DNA of 64,000 bases from Arion vulgaris. Its lineage: Eukaryota; Mollusca; Gastropoda; Stylommatophora; Arionidae. A program made the position numbers and the translations under genes. Below the pieces are notes generated by a model that was not told where the DNA came from, ran no database searches, and saw only the letters and a program-made list of their open reading frames with translations. Positions within the stretch are counted from its first letter, which is position 1; the number at the start of each line of letters is the position of its first letter. This document shows positions 20,983-32,099 of this stretch, piece after piece. The stretch lies in the NCBI GenBank assembly GCA_020796225.1, contig CM036775.1, forward strand, positions 9,098,671 through 9,162,670, given 5' to 3'.

Positions 20983-21280
20983 TGGCATAGCTGTTAGTGA
21001 GCTCGCATCTTACGATAGTGATACGGGTTCAATTCTACCGTGGGCGGGACGTTTTCTGATCGTAACGGTGTTAAGGTCCACCCAGCTTCAATTGGATACC
21101 AGGCAGTGGCGGCTCGTAATTAAGGGCCAGTGGGGCCGGGCCCCACCAAAAATAATGCAAAATGTGTATTTATTATTTTATAAATTAAAATATAGCAACC
21201 AAAACCATGATTTATCCGGAAAAAAATGTCTGGCCCCACCAGCAAATATGATTAGGAGCCGCCCCTGGTACCAGGAAAAG
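20983..21280 (+). mobile_element. SINE D-like, diverged, split by MITE I
   Basis: tRNA-like head 'gtggcatagctgttagtgag' with box B 'gggttcaattc', then 'cccagcttcaattgg' and 'taccaggaaaag'. The body resembles the D variant at 35803. Confidence 0.6.
21114..21267. mobile_element. hAT-like MITE I, copy 2
   Basis: 154 bp. TIRs CAGTGGCGGCTCGT and AGGAGCCGCCCCTG (mutated). 8-bp flanks ataccagg (21106-21113) and gtaccagg (21268-21275). Confidence 0.85.
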
Positions 21281-21411
21281 ATCAACAAATAAAGTTACAG
21301 TTCAAGGTACAGGTATTAAGAACTTCCGAAAAAACAAATAGATAAATACGGGACTCGAACCACTTACCTAGTCCTTACGACACCAATCGCCTAGCCTAGC
21401 AATACGAGTGT
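21281..21411 (-). mobile_element. tRNA-derived SINE L
   Basis: Minus-strand L with head 'gtaaggactaggtaagtgg', box B 'ggttcgagtcc' and 'tttgttttttcggaagt'. Confidence 0.65.
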
Positions 21412-21659
21412 TTTTACGAACACAACCAATGAGCCATTCTAAAAAATGACTCACGGGGAGTGTCTTTCTCAAACGCTCGTTATTTAACTAGACACAGAAA
21501 CAATCAGGTAGGGTTCACTCCAACAATGTCTGCACAAACACATGCTATAAGCTTATTGTTCTTGTATATATTTGAGACGAGACAATATCATACATACACA
21601 CATGTATACACATATAACAAACATCCATACATCATTAAAAGTAGCTTCAAATTTATTAT

Positions 21660-21845
21660 AAGATGAACACACGGAGTTTGTTTTTATCAAGAACACCAGA
21701 GGAAGAAGCGGAAGTAACGAATATTATCAACAAATAAACATGGTACAGGTATTAAGAGTTTCCGAAAAAACAAATAGACAAACATGGGACTCGAACCACT
21801 TACCCTACTCCTTACGACACCAATCGCCTAGCCTAGCAATACCAG
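21660..21845 (-). mobile_element. tRNA-derived SINE L
   Basis: Minus-strand copy: 'ggtattgctaggctaggcga' head, box B 'ggttcgagtccc', ending 'aaacaaactccgtgtg'. The most complete L in the window. Confidence 0.7.
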
Positions 21846-21859
21846 AAAATTGAGTTTTT

Positions 21860-21975
21860 CTATAAGAATCCCAGGAAGCAACGGAAGCCAATGAACATGA
21901 TCAATAAATAGACTGTGTATAAGTATTAGAAACTTTCAAAAAAACGAATTGGCAATCACAAGATTCGAACCTCTC
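21860..21975 (-). mobile_element. SINE L fragment
   Basis: Diverged minus-strand L retaining box B 'ggttcgaatct', a 'tttttttgaaagtttc' segment and a 'ttgcttcctggg' end. Confidence 0.5.
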
Positions 21976-22318
21976 TCTCTCTCACCCCTCTCTCTCTCTC
22001 TCTCTGCTTTTTAACCCGGGTTGGGGCACAAGCCCTCAACCAACTCATGCAAAGTCTTCCTATCTCTAGCAATCTCCCTCCAGCTATTCTTTATATTGTT
22101 GATCTCTGCCTCCATATCTCGTCTCTATGTATTTCTCGATCTCCCCTTCTTTCGATATCCCTGTGGAGTCCAGGAAAAGACCCTTCTTGTTATATTCCCT
22201 CAGGTTTTCTCAAAGTGTGCCCTATCCAGCGTTTTTTCTTAATCTCGTGGTTCACTGGAATCTGTCTTGTTGTCTCCACAAGTTCCCTTATTTCTAAAGG
22301 CACCCATTGCCTAACTCT
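21972..22318 (-). mobile_element. LINE lambda 3' end with GA tail
   Basis: Second copy of the LINE at 14714. The minus strand encodes a decayed KGRSRNT..DMEAEINNIKNSW-type C-terminus followed by a GA tract. Confidence 0.7.
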
Positions 22319-22396
22319 AAAATACGAGCGTACTGTGGTTTTACAAAGTAAATAATAATATTCAGCGTCGTTTCGACCAAAAGGGCTTTATCAAGC
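22319..22396 (-). mobile_element. Relic related to the 4718 foldback element
   Basis: The minus strand reads 'tgcttgataaagccctt', 'ttggtcgaaacg', then 'actttgtaaaaccacagta', the same order as the right arm of the foldback at 4927-4995. Single arm only. Confidence 0.5.
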
Positions 22397-22407
22397 AAAG
22401 GATACAT

Positions 22408-22675
22408 GTTTCTTCTTCTTCAAACGCTCCATATCGACCACTCATTAAAACACTTTTTGTGATTTGTATGTGATCTGAGCCTAAGAGCGATTGTAAGTGG
22501 TGTCAGTTATGCGCTTACAAGTAGGCCAGCACATCCGATTTGTGCGATGCTTTTTATTTACTAGTATAGCTTCCCTAAGCCCCTACCTCAGCCGTCTCTT
22601 ACCCGACATGTCGCCTTGTAGGTCGCAGTGTTACTATTCTTTGCTCCCTTGCGAGCCCCAGCAACGCACAGGGCG
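22408..22675 (-). mobile_element. Family B element, full length
   Basis: 268 bp. GAA tail at left, head 'cgccctgtgcgttgctgggg' (minus) at right. Perfect 11-bp TSD aaaggatacat at 22397-22407 and 22676-22686. The best uninterrupted reference for B. Confidence 0.9.
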
Positions 22676-22744
22676 AAAGGATACATACACAAAAAAAGCG
22701 AAGAAATTCAGATTTCTTGGACGGCAGACATAACACATCATTAT

Positions 22745-23220
22745 CATCATCAAGTAGCTTGTCCCTTCTGGAACTTGGCTCCCATGACTTTCTTTCTTTC
22801 TCGAATCCTGTATGCCTCACAGCGTCAGGTCAGGAAGAGATTTCTAAAACGGGCCCTAGTATGCGCTTCGTAGATAGTCTCTTTCGTCGCCTCTGTTATC
22901 TCTGAGGTCCATATTTTGCGTGGCCGGCCTTTTGCTTTGTACCCATTGTATCGGAGCAGCATTGCTCTTTGAGGTGCACTGTCTGGTGGTAATCTGCTTA
23001 CGTGGCCGAACCATTTAATTTGTTGTTTCTTGATGAAGTCTAGTACTGATGTTGTACCCACTTTTTCCTGATGTCTTCATTTCTCAACCGGTCTCTTCTT
23101 GTTACACCCAGCATTCTGCGTAGACACTTCATCTCTGTTGTGACTAGTTTTCTTCTATCGTTTGTTGTCAGCGTCCATGTCTGGCACTGGTAACATAATG
23201 TGGGGAGAAAGATTGTGTTG
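22745..23220 (-). mobile_element. LINE beta ORF2 C-terminal remnant
   Basis: The minus strand reads IFLPTLCYQCQTWTLTTNDR, EMKCLRRMLGVTRRDRLRNE, KKQQIKWFGHVSRLPPDSAP and ITEATKETIYEAHTRARFR. This is the longest beta copy. Truncated before the RT palm. Confidence 0.8.
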
Positions 23221-23224
23221 AAGA

Positions 23225-23465
23225 TTTGTTCCCATTGTAGAAAGATTTGCTCCCATGACAACATTCCTGAAAAACTCTCTGTTCTGTGCAAGTTGACCGA
23301 CGTCAGCAGCAGTCATTCTCAGATCATCAATAACATCTTGCCCCCATCGTCTTCTAGGTCTTCCTCTCGTTCTTCTTCCATGCATCATTCCCTCCAAAAT
23401 TACCTTCTCTAGGCACTCATGTCGTTTGATGTGTCCGAAATATTTAATTTTTCTTGACATAACCG
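23225..23465 (-). mobile_element. LINE alpha C-terminal remnant
   Basis: The minus strand reads MSRKIKYFGHIKRHECLEKV, ILEGMMHGRRTRGRPRRRWG and QDVIDDLRMTAADVGQLAQN. Abuts LINE beta. Confidence 0.75.
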
Positions 23466-23559
23466 GTACAGTCGATAAATAAAATGGCAGTATTAAAGTA
23501 ACAACAGAAATTCATGAAAAGGGGAAGGGGACCGAAGGGACACAGTAGGTTGCGGGGAG

Positions 23560-23900
23560 GGGGCTTTGAAAGCTTCTTCTTCTTCTTTAACGATCTCTGG
23601 TCATGCGCTTAATTTACTGTGGACCACAAACTGGGAGGTCAGCTTCAGGTCTGTCAGGTTTCCCCAAAGCTTAGTTTTCAGGTCGACTGGGTGTGGCCAC
23701 ATGTTGCTTCTCAGCTCACCCAGGAGAGGACAGTCTTGCAGTACATGCTCTGGTGTCTGTTCCGCCTGCTGATACTGGCAGAGAGCTGTTTAACTTATTC
23801 CTAGTCTATATAAGTGTTTGTTGAGTCTGCAGTGTCCGGTGCGTAGTCGAAATATAATGACCTGGTCTGTTCTGCTTAGGTATTTGAAGAAGTCTTTTCC
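23560..23900 (-). mobile_element. LINE zeta 3' end, single-unit form
   Basis: Minus-strand zeta 3' end with a CTT tail at 23575-23590 and a single copy of the 81-bp segment that is amplified at 7650-8540. It continues into the DCPLL..-type cysteine/histidine-rich C-terminal region. Serves as the unamplified comparison. Confidence 0.75.
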
Positions 23901-24094
23901 ATAATAAACGATTAGTATCACGTGCTAGCATCCTAAACCACCCTTAACCCTCCCTCCACCCCACCCCACCCTTTCCCCCATCACCGCTTCCAGTAACCGT
24001 CTTGTGAGAAAACAAGGCACGTATCCCTTTGAGACACGTTTTCTTACGATTAATTTTCTGCAAGAAAGGATGTCAGTCGGATCAAGAGATTTTC

Positions 24095-24640
24095 TTTATA
24101 CTGTCTACATTCTCTTCATCTCTGTCTACGTTCTCTTCATCTCTGTCTCCGCTCTCTTCATCTCTACTTCTGTTCTCTTCATCTCTGTCTCCGTTCTCTT
24201 AATCTCTGTCTCCGTTCTCTTCATCTCTGTCTACGTTCTCTTCACTCCTGTCTACGCCTCTCTTCATCTCTATTTCCGTTCTCTTAATCTCTATTTCCGT
24301 TCTCTTCATCTTTGTCTCCGTTCTCTTCATCTTTGTCTCCGTTCTCTTCATCACTGTCTCCGTTCTATTCATATATGTATCCGTTCTCTTCATCTCTGCA
24401 TCCGTTCTCTTCATCTCTGTCCCCACTCTCTTCATCTCTCTTACCGTTCTCTTCATCTCTGTCTCCGTTCTCTTCATCTCTATTCTCTTCAAATATGTCT
24501 CCGTTCTCTTCATCTCTATTTTCGTTATCTTCATCACTATCTCCATTCTCTTCATCTCTGTCTACGTTCTCTTCATTTCTGTCTACGTTCTCTTCAACTC
24601 TGTCTCTGTTATTTTCATCGACGTCTCTGTCCTCTTCATA
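24095..24640 (+). repeat. 21-bp tandem repeat (about 26 units)
   Basis: Unit close to 'ttctcttcatctctgtctcc' plus one base. The 7-codon period keeps frames open on both strands; I do not regard them as genes. Confidence 0.9.
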
Positions 24641-24918
24641 ATCTCATTGACAATAACATAGTAAAAATCCTACAACAACACGGCTTAACAACAACCACCC
24701 AGCTACGACTTAAGGAAGACCAAAAGAAAGATGAATAACATAGTAAAAATCCTACAACAACACGGCTTAACAACAACCACCCAGCTACGACTTAAGGAAG
24801 ACCAAAAGAAAGATGAATAACATTGCATAAATTCTACAACAACATGGGCTCAGAACAACCAACGTGACACAAGGAAGACCAACAAAAAAATGGATAGACA
24901 ACATTGCATAAATTCTAC

Positions 24919-25550
24919 ATTCGCTTGTTTATTGCCGGTTCTCACACGGGGAGCAAAGAATAGTAACACTGCGACCTACTAGTCATGTTGTAAGAGGCGA
25001 CTGAGGTAGGGACATAGGGAAGCTACTCTAGTAAATAAAAAGCTTCGCAGAAATCGGATGTGCTGACCTACTTGTGACACAATGTACAATCCCTCTTATT
25101 CTGAGACACAGCCAGGCTCTAGCACAGGCCAGACAACTGGCCGGGTTTTCCCTGACCTAGATAAGAAAAGGGAACTGGAAATTACAGATGTTTGATAGAA
25201 CACTGCACGCTTTTTGCAATTTTACTCAATTCTGTGAGTCTATGGTTATTTATTGGTGAAATATATTTATAATATTGATATTCCTTATTGTTAAACTTAA
25301 CTTGTTGGATAATATGACTTCGAGTTAGCATTTTGTGTTGATTTTAAAATGAATTCGTCTATATACACCAATACTGGAATGCGAGGTCACGTGGTGTAGT
25401 TGGGGTCTGATTTCCCACAATTCTTACCTGAGCCCGAAGGCCCAGTAGTTTATAGTTGGCTCTGGCTCAGATCACACACAAATCACAAAGATTGGTTCAA
25501 CAAGCAGGTCGATATGGAGCATTCAAAGAAGAAGAAGAAGAAGAAGAAGA
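24919..25550 (+). mobile_element. Family B element in the array, split by K
   Basis: B head 'ttgccggttctcacacgggg' to GAA tail. 10-bp TSD aaattctaca at 24909-24918 and 25551-25560, which is array sequence. The K copy lies inside. Confidence 0.85.
25114..25465 (+). repeat. Family K copy 2, inside B
   Basis: About 350 bp with the same ends as K at 1024. It interrupts B between 'cttattctgaga' and 'ctcagatcacac'; the site duplication is unclear. Confidence 0.65.
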
Positions 25551-27520
25551 AAGAAATTCTACAACAACACGGGATTACAACAACCAACATGACAGATGGA
25601 AGACCCACAAGAAGACGGATAGACATTGTATAAATTCTACAACAACACGGGATTACAACAACCAACATGACAGATGGAAGACCCACAAGAAGACGGATAG
25701 ACATTGCATAAATTCTACAACAACACGGGATTAGAACAACCAACATGACAGATGGAAGACCCACAAGAAGACGGATAGACATTGTATAAATTCTACAACA
25801 ACACGGGATTAAAACAACCAACATGACAGATGGAAGACCCACAAGAAGACGGATAGACATTGTATAAATTCTACAACAACACGGGATTAAAACAACCAAC
25901 ATGACAGATGGAAGACCCACAAGAAGACGGATAGACATTGTATAAATTCTACAACAACACGGGATTAAAACAACCAACATGACAGATGGAAGACCCACAA
26001 GAAGACAGACATTGTATAAATTCTACAACAACACGGGATTAAAACAACCAACATGACAGATGGAAGACCCACAAGAAGACGGATAGACATTGTATAAATT
26101 CTACAACAACACGGGATTACAACAACCAACATGACAGATGGAAGACCCACAAGAAGGCAGATAGACATTGTATAAATTCTACAACAACACGGGATTAGAA
26201 CAACCAACATGACAGATGGAAGACCCACAAGAAGACAGACATTGTATAAATTTTACAACAACACCGGATTAAAACAACCAACATGACAGATGGAAGACCC
26301 ACAAGAAGACAGACATTGTATAAATTTTACAACAACACCGGATTAAAACAACCAACATGACAGATGGAAGACCCACAAGAAGGCAGATAGACATTGTATA
26401 AATTCTACAACAACACGGGATTAGAACAACCAACATGACAGATGGAAGACCCACAAGAAGACGGATAGACATTGTATAATTTCTACAACAACACGGGATT
26501 AAAACAACCAACATGACAGATGGAAGACCACAGAAGACAGACATTGTATAAATTCTACAACAACACGGATTAAAACAACCAACATGACAGATGGAAGACC
26601 ACAAGAAGACGGATAGACATTGTATAAATTCTACAACAACACGGGATTAGAACAACCAACATGACAGATGGAAGACCCACAAGAAGACGGATAGACATTG
26701 TATAAATTCTACAACAACACGGGATTACAACAACCAACATGACAGATGGAAGACCCACAAGAAGACGGATAGACATTGTATAAATTCTACAACAACACGG
26801 GATTACAACAACCAACATGACAGATGGAAGACCCACAAGAAGACGGATAGACATTGTATAATTTCTACAACAACACGGGATTAAAACAACCAACATGACA
26901 GATGGAAGACCCACAGAAGACAGACATTGTATAAATTCTACAACAACACGGGATTAAAACAACCAACATGACAGATGGAAGACCCACAAGAAGGCAGATA
27001 GACATTGTATAAATTCTACAACATCACGGGATTAAAACAACCAACATGACAGATGGAAGACCCACAAGAAGACGGATAGACATTGTATAAATTCTACAAC
27101 AACACGGGATTAAAACAACCAACATGACAGATGGAAGACCCACAAGAAGACAGATAGACATTGTATAAATTCTACAACAACACGGGATTAGAACAACCAA
27201 CATGACAGATGGAAGACCCACAAGAAGACGGATAGACATTGTATAAGTTCTACAACAACACGGGATTAGAACAACCAACATGACAGATGGAAGACCCACA
27301 AGAAGGCAGATAGACATTGTATAAATTCTACAACAACACGGGATTAGAACAACCAACATGACAGATGGAAGACCCACAAGAAGACGGATAGACATTGTAT
27401 AAATTCTACAACAACACGGGATTAAAACAACCAACATGACAGATGGAAGACCCACAAGAAGACGGATAGACATTGTATAAATTCTACAACAATACGGACT
27501 AACAAAAACCGTTGTCGAGA

Positions 27521-27820
27521 ACTTGCTTCAGACTTGGAAACTAAATAACTCTAACTTCTACAAAAGTAGACGTGGAAAAAACCCAGAAAATAAATTAAAT
27601 TAAAAACTGAATTAGGGAGTAAATTTTTATTTCTCTTGTTTATAGTATATGGCCAACACGCCCTGATATAACCAAAACAAAACTAGTTCTGAGGTTAAAA
27701 GGGCGTGCCTTGCCTTGCCTTACCTTAACGAGATTTCAATCTCCTTAAAAAGATAGTAGCATATTCTTCTTTAACCACATCTTCAATTTGACTGTTAGGC
27801 TTATCTAGGCATTTTCTTTA
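27521..27820. other. No feature recognised
   Basis: AT-rich DNA after the array, with 'ttgccttgcctta' repeats near 27700-27730. Confidence 0.4.
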
Positions 27821-27832
27821 CAGGACGTTACC

Positions 27833-27977
27833 TAGCCCTCTGTGTGTACGGGTTCAATTCCGTGGGCAGGCAGAAAAAGCCACAGATTCCCCAGATTCAC
27901 GATGTCCATGGCACCGGGCCGAAGAGCTGAAAAGCTCAAGTGCTTCTGGATCGAAAAAACAACAAAAAAAAAAAAAA
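27833..27977 (+). mobile_element. SINE C, 5'-truncated and internally deleted
   Basis: Starts at 'tagccctctgtgtg', keeps box B 'gggttcaattcc', and lacks one of the two internal ~30-bp repeats of C. Flanks caggacgt.acc at 27821-27832 and 27978-27989. Confidence 0.8.
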
Positions 27978-27984
27978 CCAGGAC

Positions 27985-28036
27985 GTCACCACAGTAAACG
28001 AGTCGTCGATTTTCTAGGCACCACTTATACGTTCAG
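27985..28036 (-). mobile_element. SINE F 3' fragment
   Basis: 'cacagtaaacgagtcgtcga', 'ttttctaggcaccactta' and 'tacgttcagta' match the F 3' region at 20700-20740. It ends abruptly at LINE alpha. Confidence 0.6.
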
Positions 28037-28225
28037 TAGTATGATATTGGCTGGAGAAGAGCCACCATGGAAGGGGGCATACCGGTAAAGAGGAAGACCA
28101 TGGATTCAAGATGTAGCTGATGGTTTGAACATGGCGGCTGTATCTGGTATATGAGAGAGAGAAATTCCGAAGGACTGTTGGGGAGGCAAAGCTCTGCTCA
28201 TGAAGAGCTTATTGATGATGATGAC
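28037..28225 (+). mobile_element. LINE alpha 3' end
   Basis: Decayed ..LEKTIMEGGI.., RPWIQDVADGLNMAAV-like and EKFRRTVGEAKLCS-like blocks, the extreme C-terminus of alpha. Confidence 0.65.
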
Positions 28226-28394
28226 CACATCGGCTTCTTCTTTTCCATATCGTCTATTTTTCTATCATCCATTCTTTTCCATTGTTATCCATCTCTGTGT
28301 CTCTCGGAAATTTTTCTATCTGTTTGTTTATTGTCCATGACTCGCTTCCGTATGTCAGTGATGGTTCTATGTAGCACTGTATAACTCTCATTCT

Positions 28395-29181
28395 TCTTCT
28401 TCTTCTGCGTTCTCACTAGATTGGGATTTCGGATTCTCTAATAAATGCAGCGGTCTGCCTGAGATTATCAGCCACGCCATACAGTTTGTCTTCTGCGTTC
28501 TCACTAGATTGGGATTTCGGATTCTCTAATAAAGGCAGCCGTCTGCCTCAGATTATCAGCCACGCCATACAATTTGTCTTCTGTGTTCTCACTAGATTGG
28601 GATTTCGGATTCTCTAATAAAGGCAGCCGTCTGCCTCAGATTATCAGCCACGCCATACAGTTTGTCTTCTGTGTTCTCACTAGATTGGGATTTCGGATTC
28701 TCTAATAAATGCAGCCGTCTGCCTCAGATTATCAGCCACGCCATACAGTTTGTCTTGGATGCTAGTGTAAGTGGGCCACCTCTTTCTTCTCAAGTCTGCA
28801 TACTGAGGGCAGATCTGTAGGATATAATTCCTATGATTTCTGCTTCCCCGTTTGTGCCGACCTCTTCCAGCAGTAAGTTTTGGCCACCCTCGTGATGGTA
28901 GGTCTGACATTCTTACTGCGTGGCTAAATTTCCGAGGCAGATTGGTGACCATGTAATCCGTTATCACATTCCTCATTGTGAGGGTCGTTGCACCATGTTA
29001 TGCGCCTTACGGCCTGGTGCATCCGTGTTCTGCAAGCATTTGTTTCGGGTTAGCATTCCCTAGCGGACACGTGCATCCGATTTCACCCAAACCTCCTTAG
29101 TCGCCTCTTACGACATGCGTGACATGTAACAGTGGTTCTATTCTTTACACCCCAAATTTAGGCCCGGTAACCACTCGGGCG
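28395..29181 (-). mobile_element. Head + LINE eta chimera with TSD
   Basis: Minus-strand unit of 787 bp: the A/B-type head (29181-29060), a fusion, LINE eta C-terminus (MRNVITDYMVTNLPRKFSHA, AVRMSDLPSRGWPKLTAGRG, KLYGVADNLRQTAAFIRES) and a GAA tail. A perfect 11-bp TSD actctcattct lies at 28384-28394 and 29182-29192. The copy at 58735-59335 has the same junction. Confidence 0.85.
28402..28758 (-). repeat. 88-bp LINE eta-derived array (4 units)
   Basis: Four units of ~88 bp carrying the last codons of eta (DKLYGVADNLRQTAAFIRES to the stop) and 3' UTR. The second chimera has two units. Confidence 0.9.
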
Positions 29182-30415
29182 ACTCTCATTCTGATCTCAA
29201 TTGGCAATGATTCGTTGCATATAATGCTTCTCATTTTTTGGAACTCTAGCATCTGTATGTCAGCATTGGTTCTATGTAGCACTGTATAACTCTCATTCTG
29301 ATCTCAATTGGCAATGACTCGTTGCATATAATGCTTCTCATTTTCTGGAACTCTAGCATCCGTATGTCAGCATTGGTTCTATGTAGCACTGTATAACTCT
29401 CATTCTGATCTCAATTGGCAATGACCCGTTGCATATAATGCTTCTCATTTTCTGGAACTCTAGCATCCGTATGTCAGCATTGGTTCTATGTAGCACTGTA
29501 TAACTCTCATTCTGATCTCAATTGGCAATGACTCGTTGCATATAATGCTTCTCATTTCTGGAACTCTAGCATCCGTATGTCAGCATTGGTTCTATGTAGC
29601 ACTGTATAACTCTCATTCTGATCTCAATTGGCAATGACTCGTTGCATATAATGCTTCTCATTTCTGGAACTCTAGCATCCGTATGTCAGCATTGGTTCTA
29701 TGTAGCACTGTATAACTCTCATTCTGATCTCAATTGGCAATGACTTGTTGCATATAATGCTTCTCATTTTCTGGAACTCTAGCATCCGTATGTCAGCATT
29801 GGTTCTATGTAGCACTGTATAACTCTCATTCTGATCTCAATTGGCAATGACTCGTTGCATATAATGCTTCTCATTTTCTGAAACTCTAGCATCCGTATGT
29901 CAGCATTGGTTCTATGTAGCACTGTATAACTCTCATTCTGATCTCAATTGGCAATGACTCGTTGCATATAATGTTTCTCATTTTCTGAAACTCTAGCATC
30001 CGTATGTCTTGGTTCATAGCACTGTATAACTCTCATTCTGATCTCAATTGGCAATGACTCGTTGCATATAATGCTTCTATTTCTGAACTTAGCATCCATG
30101 TCAGCATTGGTTCTAGGCACTGATAACTTCATTCTGATCTCAATTGGCAATGACTAATTGCATATAATGCTTCTCATTTTCTGAAACTCTAGCATCCGTA
30201 TGTCAGCATTGGTTCTATGTAGCACTGTATAACTCTCCTTCTGATCTCAATTGGCAATGACTCGTTGCATATAATGCTTCTCATTTTCTGAAACTCTAGC
30301 ATCCGTATGTCAGCATTGGTTCTATGTAGCACTGTATAACTCTCATTCTGATCTCAATTGGCAATGACTCGTTGCATATAATGCTTCTCATTTTCTGGAA
30401 CTCTGCTTTGATCTA
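29182..30415 (-). repeat. 107-bp LINE-derived array (~11.5 units)
   Basis: The minus strand of each unit encodes FQKMRSIICNESLPIEIRMR and VIQCYIEPMLTYG, the thumb region of LINE ORF2. The period is not a multiple of 3, so no long frame results. One unit near 30070-30130 has many small deletions. Confidence 0.9.
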
Positions 30416-30714
30416 CCCTCTTTTGCTTTATAATTTTACATTATTAAAATATTATTACTATATTTATAAAAATATTTTGCCGTCGCATATATCAGAATTA
30501 TCAGCGTCAATCTCATTTCTCTTGATTTTTCTTGCGTGCTAACCCTCAGATCTTCCAGCTCATATCCAGATGTTATGTGTAAACCGGTTTCAATCGCTGA
30601 CTTGGTATGTTTTTTCTTCATGAGCAAACACATTGAGCAGTATATGAACAACTTGAAGGTGTTAGTTTTTTAAAGTGATTCAAGTGGAGAATGTGAGGGA
30701 GGCAAAGATGGTAC
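30416..30714. other. No feature recognised
   Basis: AT-rich flank of the array; no supported feature. Confidence 0.4.
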
Positions 30715-31105
30715 ATCAGACCAGTTGGACTCCCAAAATGGTTACTAATCAGGACTCCCAAAATGGTTACTAATCAGGGACTCCCAAAATGGTTACTAAT
30801 CAGGGACTCCCAAATGGTTACTAACCAGGGACTCCCAAAATGGTACTAAAGGATTAAAATTAACAGGACTTCAATGGAGAATGCGGGATCCAAAATGGTT
30901 ACTAACCAGGAACTCCCAAAATGTAGAGTACTATATGTAAGTTAGTTGATGTATCAAGTGGAGAATGTGGGGGCGGAGAGATGGTTACTAACCAGGGACT
31001 CCCAAAATGTAGAGTACTATATGTAAGTTAGTTGATGTGATTTCAAGTGGAGAAATGTGAGGGCAGGAGAGATGGTTACTAACCCGGGACTCCCAAAATG
31101 TAGAT
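30715..31105 (+). repeat. Irregular ~25-bp tandem repeat
   Basis: 'gggactcccaaaatggttac' recurs at least eight times. Later units are spaced ~80-100 bp apart with 'gtagagtactatatgtaagt' between them. Confidence 0.8.
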
Positions 31106-31690
31106 CACTATATGTATGATTGATTAATTTGAAAGGATTACCATCATTGCACTTCGGTGAGTAACCGTGTGTACTTCGATCTCTTTCTTACACAGGAAGA
31201 TCTCAGCTACAGTGTATGAACTCCGTAGTGACACATACACACGCGAGTCAACGAATACACATACACACGCGAAGATCAACGAATACACATACACACGCGA
31301 GTCAACGAATACGGATTTTTTTTTTCCGATCCAGAAGCACTTGAGTTTTCAGCTCTTCGGCTCGGTGTCATGGACATCGTAACCCTTCGGTTCGGTGCCA
31401 CGAACACCGTAAATCTGGGGAATCTGTGGCTTTTTCTGCCATCCCGCGGAATTGAACCCGCACGACACACAGAGGGTAGTCACCCGTAGTCGAAAGCGCT
31501 ACGAACACGCTGGGCAGACGGACATGAACTCCGTAGTAACGACCAGGGTCCCCGATGTCATTGTGAAGATTGACAAGATATTTTGATATGAATTTAATTT
31601 TTAATCTTTTCTAATGAATTTTGCCAGAGCAGCGTCTCTCCAGCCTGTTCATCTCCATTTTGAACAGCCAATTGTCTTTTAAGTGCTCAA
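31106..31690 (-). mobile_element. SINE G, split by a C-containing insertion
   Basis: Minus-strand G from its 3' end (ttaccatcattgcacttcgg) to 'ttgaacagccaattg'; the tRNA head is missing. Interrupted at 31233-31523. Confidence 0.75.
31233..31523 (-). mobile_element. SINE C with extra tandem repeat at its tail
   Basis: C body 31316-31523 plus three ~26-bp units (acacgcgagtcaacgaatac) at 31233-31315 next to the poly-A side. Flanks atgaactccgtagtgac (31216-31232) and atgaactccgtagtaac (31524-31540) differ by one base and enclose both parts. Confidence 0.8.
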
Positions 31691-31745
31691 GTGGAAGAAG
31701 TTTGTTGAAGACCTGTGCTCCGCTGGGAGTTGAAAGTGAGGAAGA
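31690..31745 (+). mobile_element. LINE epsilon 3' terminus
   Basis: 'ggaagaagtttgttgaagac' and 'ctgtgctccgctgggag' match the end of epsilon at 5440-5500 and 10660-10700. Confidence 0.6.
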
Positions 31746-32095
31746 AGTATGCTAAAAATTTTTTTTTTATATTAAAAATAAATTTCTTGCGTAGAGATTC
31801 CTGCAAAAATAAAATCAATCTTTTGCCTAATTTTTTTTTTTTTTTTTTTTTTTGGTGGGAAAAAATGTCCACAAAGTAATAGATGTGTAACTGGTACTGG
31901 ATGCTGATGCGAAAATATAGGTCACATCGCTGAGGTTATCCAATTTGAAATAGGTCATGGTGATCAAATGTCTCTCTCTTGATAATCCTGGTATCAGGCG
32001 GCTCTACTGATACCAATAGCTGTTGTGGCTTAGACGTCCACGCCTTTTCTTATCACATGACGCGATACGCTAGAAGACGGTTCTCACATCTTTGT
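31746..32095. other. Unclassified, contains a T homopolymer
   Basis: A run of about 24 T at 31828-31853; otherwise nothing recognised. Confidence 0.5.
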
Positions 32096-32099
32096 TCTC

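Larger units (their letters stand above)
24640..27520 (+). mobile_element. LINE theta C-terminus amplified into a 78-bp array
   Basis: Two ~88-bp units (24648-24820) read NIVKILQQHGLTTTTQLRLK, followed by ~25 units of 78 bp (25551-27490) reading GRPTRRRIDIV, ILQQHGIN and TTNMTD. GRP-x-RRWID-x-I..LTTTQ is the C-terminal block of many LINE ORF2s. Some units are 74 bp owing to a 4-bp loss. B (with K inside) is inserted at 24919-25550. Confidence 0.85.
28226..30415 (-). mobile_element. LINE gamma-type relic hosting a chimera and a 107-bp array
   Basis: The minus strand 28226-28394 reads TLTYGSESWTINKQIEK-like sequence. It continues after the inserted chimera (28395-29181) as the array at 29182-30415. 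The region corresponds to the thumb of LINE ORF2 preceding the YGCES block. Confidence 0.7.

Noticed and set aside
24004..24738. 244-codon ORF resembling a membrane protein
   Set aside because: 21-bp tandem repeat translated; open on both strands.
25483..27473. Cysteine-rich minus-strand repeat protein
   Set aside because: Antisense to the LINE theta-derived 78-bp array; period is a multiple of 3.
25551..27490. CRISPR-like array
   Set aside because: Units are contiguous without unique spacers, the DNA is eukaryotic, and units encode LINE protein.
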